Of a stretch of DNA of 64,000 nt, positions 59,082 to 64,000 are shown in pieces. Below the pieces are notes generated by a model. It searched no databases. It saw only the letters and a list, made by a program, of their open reading frames with translations, and was not told the origin of the DNA. How positions within the stretch are numbered: position 1 is the first letter of the stretch; each line of letters starts with the position of its first letter. Both the position numbers and the translations under genes were made by a program. Source of the stretch: GCA-2687025 sp964473525 (GTDB taxonomy: Bacteria > Poribacteria > WGA-4E > GCA-2687025); contig CAYYPK010000002.1 in NCBI GenBank assembly GCA_964473525.1, positions 186,001 to 250,000 of the forward strand, in the 5' to 3' direction.

Positions 59082-59807
59082 ATGACGACGTTGCCCACGG
59101 CCATCCTCTTCGACCTGGACGACACGATCCTGCGCTTCTCCGCCTCTGGCGAGGAGTGCTGGCGTGACGTCTGCGAGAAGTTCGCCCCACGAGTCGGGGC
59201 TGTCACGGCGGAGGAGCTGTTCGGGGCCATTCGCACGCACGCGCGGGCGTACTGGACGCAACCCGACCTGCCCGCGGGCAAACGCCTTGACCTGCCGGCG
59301 AGCCGGCGGGAGCACGTCGCTGTGTCCGTCCAGTCGCTCGGCATACCCGAGCCAGGCTTGTCCGACGAAATCGCCGACGCGTTCTCGCAGTCGCGGGATG
59401 CCTGGGTCACGCCGTTCCCCGGGGCCGTCGAGACGCTCGCGGAACTTCGTGAACGCCGCGTGCGACTCGCGCTCATCACGAACGGCGCCGCCGAGCCTCA
59501 GTGGGCAAAGATCAACAGGTTCGACCTCGCCCAGTACTTCGGGTGCATCGTCGTCGAGGGTGAGTTCGGCGTCGGCAAGCCGGACCCACGCGTGTACAGA
59601 CACGCGATGGACACACTCGGCGTGGGCGTGGCAGACACGTGGGTTGTCGGCGACAACTTCGGGTGGGAGGTCGAGGCGCCGCAGGCTCTGGGCATCAAGG
59701 CGGTGTGGTGCGACCACGCTCGCGAGGGGATACCCTCCCACGAGGCCGCCGTGCCGGACCGCGTCGTGCACGCGATTTCCGAGCTATTGCCAGGTGACAG
59801 GTCGTAG
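59082..59807 (+). CDS. HAD-superfamily hydrolase
   Basis: A 241-residue phosphatase. Motif I is F-D-L-D-D-T (10-15), motif II L-I-T-N-G, motif III G-V-G-K-P-D, motif IV V-V-G-D-N-F-G-W-E. The cap domain sits between motifs I and II, as in subfamily IA. It is related to the HAD protein at 12206 but not a close copy. It lies 29 bases before purB and may be co-transcribed with it. Confidence 0.88.
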   Translation: MTTLPTAILFDLDDTILRFSASGEECWRDVCEKFAPRVGAVTAEELFGAIRTHARAYWTQPDLPAGKRLDLPASRREHVAVSVQSLGIPEPGLSDEIADAFSQSRDAWVTPFPGAVETLAELRERRVRLALITNGAAEPQWAKINRFDLAQYFGCIVVEGEFGVGKPDPRVYRHAMDTLGVGVADTWVVGDNFGWEVEAPQALGIKAVWCDHAREGIPSHEAAVPDRVVHAISELLPGDRS

Positions 59808-59836
59808 GGCGACAGATCCGCCATTAGGAGTGGGCA

Positions 59837-61267
59837 ATGGACGCGACGAGGGAATACCAATCGCCTCTGACGGAACGCTACGCCAGCGCGGAGATGAGCG
59901 AGCTGTTCTCGCCGCACTTCCGGTACACGACGTACCGCAAGCTGTGGGTGGCGTTGGCGGAGTCGGAGCAGGAACTGGGTCTGGACATCTCCGACGCTCA
60001 GCTCGCCGAACTGCGCGCGCACGTCGAGAACATCGACTACGAATACGTGGCGCGCAAGGAGGCAGAGATTCGGCACGACGTTATGGCGCACATCCACGCC
60101 TATGGCGAGGTCGCGCCGGGCGCGCGCGGCATCATCCACCTCGGCGCGACGAGCGCATATGTCGGCGACAACACTGACCTTATACAGATGCGCGAGGGGC
60201 TGCGCCTGCTCCGCGCCGGCTTGCTGAACGTCATCGCCGCCCTGGCGGAGTTCGCCCGTCGGACACGCGACATACCGACACTCGGGTTCACGCACTTCCA
60301 GCCCGCACAGCCGACGACGGTGGGTAAGCGCGCGTGCCTGTGGCTCCAGGAGTTCCTCCTGGACTGGGAGGACATCAACTACCGCATCGACCGTATCGCC
60401 TTCCGCGGCGTGAAGGGCACCACGGGCACCCAGGCTAGCTTTCTCGAGCTGTTCGACAACGACGCCGACAAGGTCGACCAACTGGACGCTCTCGTGACGG
60501 AGCGCATGGGCTTCGATCGCGTGTTCGGCGTCACTGGGCAGACGTACCCTCGCAAGGTGGACGCTCAGGTAGGCTCCGTGCTGGCGGGTATCGCCCAATC
60601 GGCGCACAAGTTCAGCAACGACATTCGGCTGCTGCAACAGCTCAAGGAGGTCGAGGAGCCGTTTGGGAGCGCGCAGGTGGGGTCATCCGCGATGCCGTAC
60701 AAGCAGAACCCCATGCGCAGCGAACGGATAGCGTCGCTGGCGCGGTACGTCATGACGACCGCGCAGAGCCCGTACTTCACCGCCGCGACGCAGTGGTTTG
60801 AGCGCACCCTGGACGACTCGGCGAACAAGCGCATCTCTGTCCCAGAGATGTTCCTTGCCGTGGACGCCATCCTTGTACTCGCTCACAACGTATCCAAGGG
60901 CTTGCAGGTCCACGAGAAGATGGCGCGCAAGCGCCTCATGGAAGAGCTGCCGTTCATGGCGTCGGAGACCATCCTGATGGAGGCCGTCAAGCTCGGCGGC
61001 GACCGACAGGATCTCCACGAGCGCATCCGCGGACACGCCCTGCTCGCCGGCGCGCGGGTGAAGGACGACGGCCTGGACAACGACCTGATAGAGCGTATCG
61101 CCGCGGACGACGCCTTCGGCCTGGCGGCCGACGACCTCCACGCGATGTTGGATCCCGCGAGATTCGTGGGGCCCGACCAGGTGGTGAAGTTCCTCGACCG
61201 TGACGTGCAGCCGATCCTGGATGCCCACGCCGACCTGCTTGGGCGGGACGCATCGCTCCGTGTCTAG
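59837..61267 (+). CDS. purB: Adenylosuccinate lyase
   Basis: A 476-residue fumarase/aspartase-superfamily enzyme that acts twice in purine synthesis. It has H-L-G-A-T-S-A-Y-V-G-D-N near 95-106, T-H-F-Q-P-A-Q-P-T-T-V-G-K-R, and the signature G-S-S-A-M-P-Y-K-Q-N-P-M-R-S-E near 282-295. This is the longer form resembling eukaryotic and some bacterial PurB. GGAG lies a few bases before the ATG. A HAD phosphatase gene precedes it and a DUF92 gene follows. Confidence 0.96.
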   Translation: MDATREYQSPLTERYASAEMSELFSPHFRYTTYRKLWVALAESEQELGLDISDAQLAELRAHVENIDYEYVARKEAEIRHDVMAHIHAYGEVAPGARGIIHLGATSAYVGDNTDLIQMREGLRLLRAGLLNVIAALAEFARRTRDIPTLGFTHFQPAQPTTVGKRACLWLQEFLLDWEDINYRIDRIAFRGVKGTTGTQASFLELFDNDADKVDQLDALVTERMGFDRVFGVTGQTYPRKVDAQVGSVLAGIAQSAHKFSNDIRLLQQLKEVEEPFGSAQVGSSAMPYKQNPMRSERIASLARYVMTTAQSPYFTAATQWFERTLDDSANKRISVPEMFLAVDAILVLAHNVSKGLQVHEKMARKRLMEELPFMASETILMEAVKLGGDRQDLHERIRGHALLAGARVKDDGLDNDLIERIAADDAFGLAADDLHAMLDPARFVGPDQVVKFLDRDVQPILDAHADLLGRDASLRV

Positions 61268-61324
61268 CGCACACGCAGGCTGGCCCGACGCCTCTGAGCA
61301 GGTCGCACGCAGGCCGGCGGGCTC

Positions 61325-62017
61325 GTGATGGCTCCGTGGGTGCTCTCCGTCGCCACCGGGCTGGTAGCCAGCGCCGCTCTGGGCGGCGTAGCGTACCGCG
61401 CCCGATCCATCGACGCGAGAGGTCTCGTTGCCGGCGTGTGCCTCGGCACGGCCGTCTACGCAGGCGCGGGCTGGCGCGGGTTCCTCTGCCTGGCGACGTT
61501 CTTCCTGCTGGGAACACTCGGCACACGCCTTGGGAGAGCCGCGAAGCGGGCGCACGGGCCACGCACCGTCAGACACGTGCTCGCCAACGGACTCGTGGCC
61601 GCCAGCGCCGCCGTCGTCGCGCTTGCGGCGCCGGCACACGCGGCCTTCGCCCTGGCGGCGTTGGCCGGCGCCCTCGCCGCAGCCACCGCGGACACCCTAT
61701 CGAGCGAGATAGGACAGGTATACGGCGGCCGGCCGTACCTGCTTACCGAACTCCGACCCGTGCCGGTTGGCGAGAACGGCGGCGTGACGCTCGTTGGCAC
61801 CCTAGCCGGCTTGGCCGGCGCGACGGCCCTCGGGGCGGTCGCGGCCTCGCTTGGCGTCGTGCCGTCAGCAGTGCCGGTGGTCGTAGGTGGCGTGCTTGGT
61901 AACGTGGTGGACAGCGTCCTGGGGGCGACGCTGGAACGCGGCGGAAGGCTGTCGAACTCAGGGGTCAACTTCGCGTGCACCGCAGCCGGGGCCGCTGTCG
62001 CGGCGGCGCTGGCGTGA
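61325..62017 (+). CDS. DUF92 membrane protein
   Basis: A 230-residue membrane protein with about six hydrophobic helices. DUF92 markers are A-A-A-T-A-D-T-L-S-S-E-I-G near 120-132, V-P-V-G-E-N-G-G-V-T-L-V-G-T-L-A-G, and V-V-D-S-V-L-G-A-T-L-E near the end. The family includes plant VTE6 (phytyl-phosphate kinase) and TMEM19. The start is GTG 61325, or ATG 61328 one codon later. It follows purB by 57 bases. Confidence 0.88.
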   Translation: MMAPWVLSVATGLVASAALGGVAYRARSIDARGLVAGVCLGTAVYAGAGWRGFLCLATFFLLGTLGTRLGRAAKRAHGPRTVRHVLANGLVAASAAVVALAAPAHAAFALAALAGALAAATADTLSSEIGQVYGGRPYLLTELRPVPVGENGGVTLVGTLAGLAGATALGAVAASLGVVPSAVPVVVGGVLGNVVDSVLGATLERGGRLSNSGVNFACTAAGAAVAAALA

Positions 62018-62079
62018 GCTGAAGGCGTGACGCGCCACGACCCTGAGGCCGAGGCGCGCCACATAGCTTGCGGACGGAT

Positions 62080-62694
62080 TCAGAGGGCAGCCTTGAGCGT
62101 CGCCCAAGTCGTGGCGGTCTTGCCTTTGGCTTCTACCGCGAGCGATCCGATGCGGTAGCGGAAGTACACCTCGTCCGTCTCGTTGTTGGCCATGCACCAG
62201 CACCAATTCGCGACGACTTCCGGGTCTCCGAAGGCCGCCGTCATGGCGGCGGCGCCGAAGCCCCATACGCCCCCGCCGAACAGGTCGTAGAACGTCAGAG
62301 GTATCCACTCGCTGTCGTCGAAGTTGACCGTCTCCCAGTCGTCGTTGCGGTCGTCGATGGGATCCCCGGCGTCGCACACCCAACCGACCGTCTCCTCGGT
62401 CGTTGGGATGTACGTGCCGTCATCGAGCTGGATGTCCGCCAGCATGCCACCGACGCCGGCCGCGCCTGGCTCGGCGTCGTGCACATAGATAGCGATCAGC
62501 GCGCGCCCGGCGTTGTCCAGGTCGAAGTCCGTGACCGTGGGAGCCTGCCAGTCGCCGTTCTCAGCGATGAGCTCGCCGTCGTGAAACACCTTCCAGGTGT
62601 TGTCGCCACTTACGCGAACCGTGGCGGCGAGCGATCCATGCGCCACGGTTAGCAGCGCCAGCGCCGACAGGGCGCCGACCCATTTCATCTTCAC
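62080..62694 (-). CDS. Secreted jelly-roll protein A with K-x-A-T-x-W tail
   Basis: A 204-residue exported protein with signal peptide (A-L-S-A-L-A-L-L-T-V-A-H-G-S-L-A-A). The body has V-S-G-D-N-T-W-K-V-F near 28-37, I-Y-V-H-D-A-E-P-G-A-A-G-V-G-G and G-G-G-V-W-G-F-G-A-A-A-M. It reads like a galactose-binding-type jelly roll. It ends with G-K-T-A-T-T-W-A-T-L-K. It is a tandem paralogue of the gene at 62759. GTG 62694 has GGGAAGAG upstream; the frame to 62832 is not used. Function unknown. Confidence 0.78.
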   Translation of the reverse strand: MKMKWVGALSALALLTVAHGSLAATVRVSGDNTWKVFHDGELIAENGDWQAPTVTDFDLDNAGRALIAIYVHDAEPGAAGVGGMLADIQLDDGTYIPTTEETVGWVCDAGDPIDDRNDDWETVNFDDSEWIPLTFYDLFGGGVWGFGAAAMTAAFGDPEVVANWCWCMANNETDEVYFRYRIGSLAVEAKGKTATTWATLKAAL

Positions 62695-62758
62695 CGTTCT
62701 CTTCCCTTCGATATGCGTGCCATAGATGTGCGTCCGGCGCCGGGCGCCGGTGGACGTC

Positions 62759-63364
62759 CTACCTGGTGAGCTTGATGAGGGCCCACTGCGTCGCCGCTTT
62801 ACCAACGGGCTCCACAGCCGTGGTGTCGTCACCGATGACGATGCGGAAGAAGATGTCGTCCTCCACGTCGTTGGGGCCGCACCAGGACCAGTAGGACGTG
62901 CTGTCGGGGTTGTTGAGGACGTTGGCCATCGTCGCCGCGCCGAAGCCCCAGACGCCGCCGCCGAATTGGTCGAAGACCTCCAGCGCGGACCAACTGCTGT
63001 CGTCGAAGCCGGGCGATTCCCAGCCGTCGGCGCGATCGGCGAGCACGATTCCGGCGTCGCACGACCAGCCTGGGTCGGTGGTGTCGATGTACGTGCCGTC
63101 GTCCAGTATGATGTCCGCGAGGAAGCCGCCGACGCCAGCGCCGCCGGGCTCGGCGTCGTGCACGTAGATGGCGATCGTGGCGGACTTGCCCTCGTCGAAG
63201 CGCGTGACGGTAGCGACCTGCCAGTCGGCCCCTTCGTCCTCCAGGTTACCGTTGACGAACACAGCCCACGAGTTGTCGCCGTTAACGCGCACGACTCCAG
63301 CTAGGGCGGCTGGCGCCAGCGCGGCGACCAGCGCCCCTGCGCATACCCATTTCGCGAATCTCAC
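62759..63364 (-). CDS. Secreted jelly-roll protein B with K-x-A-T-x-W tail
   Basis: A 201-residue paralogue of the preceding protein. It has a signal peptide, then V-N-G-D-N-S-W-A-V-F, I-Y-V-H-D-A-E-P-G-G-A-G-V-G-G-F and G-G-G-V-W-G-F-G-A-A-T-M, and ends in G-K-A-A-T-Q-W-A-L-I-K. GTG 63364 has AAGGAGAG eight bases upstream. The gap to gene A is 64 bp, so this is a tandem duplication probably transcribed as one unit. Function unknown; the W-x-V-F pattern is like sugar-binding domains in rhamnosidases. Confidence 0.78.
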   Translation of the reverse strand: MRFAKWVCAGALVAALAPAALAGVVRVNGDNSWAVFVNGNLEDEGADWQVATVTRFDEGKSATIAIYVHDAEPGGAGVGGFLADIILDDGTYIDTTDPGWSCDAGIVLADRADGWESPGFDDSSWSALEVFDQFGGGVWGFGAATMANVLNNPDSTSYWSWCGPNDVEDDIFFRIVIGDDTTAVEPVGKAATQWALIKLTR

Positions 63365-63488
63365 TGTGGCTCTCCTTCTGTAGAGCGTACGCTGAGCGAC
63401 CGTCATGGCCGCAGTGACTCGGCGCAAGCCTAGACGAATGCCAGGAGGCGCGCAATATGGAGGGTCGCCAACACGTCGCGCGACGGCG

Positions 63489-64000
63489 TCAGTAGGGCAG
63501 GTCCACGCGGGCCCAAAGGCGGAGCGTCTTCTTGGCGTCGGTGGCGCCGAACGGCCCGCCGCGTCGGACTGGGTACGCCACGTCCACGCGCAGCAGCTCG
63601 GGCGCCGTCGGGGCGCCCGCGAAGGCCTCTGGCGGGAGCGCGACTCCCAACGTGCCACCGACCGAGGTCTCGGCGACGCTAGCGTCCCACGCGTGCCTGT
63701 ACCACGTCTGTGCGACATCGACGAAGGGCCCGAGGAACACACCTCCGGGCGCGGTCACGCGCCACTCGGCTTGCGCGAGGTAGCCGTTGTCGCCGGTGAG
63801 GTAGTCCGTCGCGCGGCTGCGTAGCGTGTGCGCCCCGCCGATCCACGGCTGCAGTTGCAGAGGGAGTGGGTCGACCGACAGCTGACCGATGATCCGCGCC
63901 GCCAGTGTGTGGCTGGCGCCCGGCGAGGCGTATGCCCTCGCCTCGAGCTTGAGGAAGGAGTACGGCCAGTCGCCGGCGTTCCTCACGGCGACCACCTCTG
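63489..64000 (-). CDS. Outer-membrane beta-barrel protein, C-terminal part
   Basis: The frame is open to the window edge and only about 170 C-terminal residues are visible. Alternating strands include W-I-G-G-A-H-T-L-R-S-R-A and Y-L-A-Q-A-E-W-R-V, with the closing strand L-R-L-W-A-R-V-D-L-P-Y ending in an aromatic residue. The G-G-x-x-x-L-R-S pattern and the last strand suggest an Omp85/ShlB-type transporter barrel. The N-terminal POTRA region would lie beyond the window. Confidence 0.6.
   Translation of the reverse strand, partial: EVVAVRNAGDWPYSFLKLEARAYASPGASHTLAARIIGQLSVDPLPLQLQPWIGGAHTLRSRATDYLTGDNGYLAQAEWRVTAPGGVFLGPFVDVAQTWYRHAWDASVAETSVGGTLGVALPPEAFAGAPTAPELLRVDVAYPVRRGGPFGATDAKKTLRLWARVDLPY

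Noticed and set aside
1..64000. Phage, transposon, CRISPR or known anti-phage systems
   Set aside because: I see no integrase, transposase, direct-repeat array, restriction-modification or toxin-antitoxin genes anywhere in the window.

Overview
The window is a GC-rich, densely coded bacterial chromosome segment with about 50 genes on both strands. I see no rRNA or tRNA gene, no CRISPR array, and no phage or transposase gene. Several signs point to Candidatus Poribacteria or a close relative, the sponge-associated and marine lineage. One secreted protein has a C-terminal module with a N-Y-P-N-P-F-N-P-E-T-W motif. LamG-type secreted proteins end in a K-x-A-T-x-W-x-x-[IL]-K tail. The segment also holds phytanoyl-CoA-dioxygenase-like proteins, a Tm-1-like (UPF0261) protein, a DUF4038 protein, a DUF6785-like membrane protein, and Gfo/Idh/MocA oxidoreductases. 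This taxonomic call is inference from remembered family distributions, not from a search.

Left part (1-10.9 kb): the tail of a Gfo/Idh/MocA oxidoreductase and a HEAT-repeat protein, then a minus-strand run. The run encodes a large secreted (alpha/alpha)6-type protein, a dockerin/cohesin-like surface protein, and four tightly coupled genes matching the D-apiose/D-apionate pathway: ApsD-like dehydrogenase, RuBisCO-like OiaX-type enzyme, OiaK-type kinase and ApnO-type oxidoisomerase. A DUF4038 (apiosidase/GH140-related) protein lies at 51.0-52.6 kb and an orphan XylF-like sugar-binding lipoprotein at 40.6-41.7 kb. Together they suggest use of apiose-containing plant, seagrass or algal glycans.

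10.9-23 kb: era and a HAD phosphatase on the plus strand face a long compressed minus-strand operon. Its order is ftsH, folP, acpS, a PorV-like outer-membrane protein, a glycine-cleavage-H-like protein lacking the lipoyl lysine, an Omp85 protein, nnr, mtnP and an APH-type kinase. Many junctions are ATGA or GTGA overlaps.

23-37.5 kb: an NDP-sugar epimerase-like gene diverges from an operon of ECF sigma factor, 25-codon mini-ORF, membrane anti-sigma-like protein and a 1,815-residue alpha-2-macroglobulin. That macroglobulin has an intact thioester motif and an inserted pseudopilin-like segment. Next come a free-standing amidase with NadE, rsmI, an anchored ectodomain protein and an ABC exporter pair.

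37.5-47.9 kb: a DapA-family aldolase, yajC and queA; a dioxygenase whose iron-binding HxD motif reads H-R-G, the variant found in radical halogenases; XylF-like and CsgG/FlgT-like proteins; the Tm-1-like protein; a polyprenol-kinase-like membrane protein; and secreted proteins of the FnIII, DUF3108 and LamG types.

48-64 kb: a DUF6785-like membrane protein with no canonical start codon for its first helix, purC, the GH140-like protein, M3 oligoendopeptidase, crcB, an MFS transporter, a D-2-hydroxyacid dehydrogenase and a second dioxygenase (H-G-S). A 500-bp non-coding stretch follows with an inverted repeat. Then come a HAD phosphatase, purB, a DUF92 protein, two tandem paralogous secreted proteins and a truncated outer-membrane barrel gene. 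A recurring promoter form, TTGnCn-17/18-TATACT or TGC-TATnnT, is visible before several genes.
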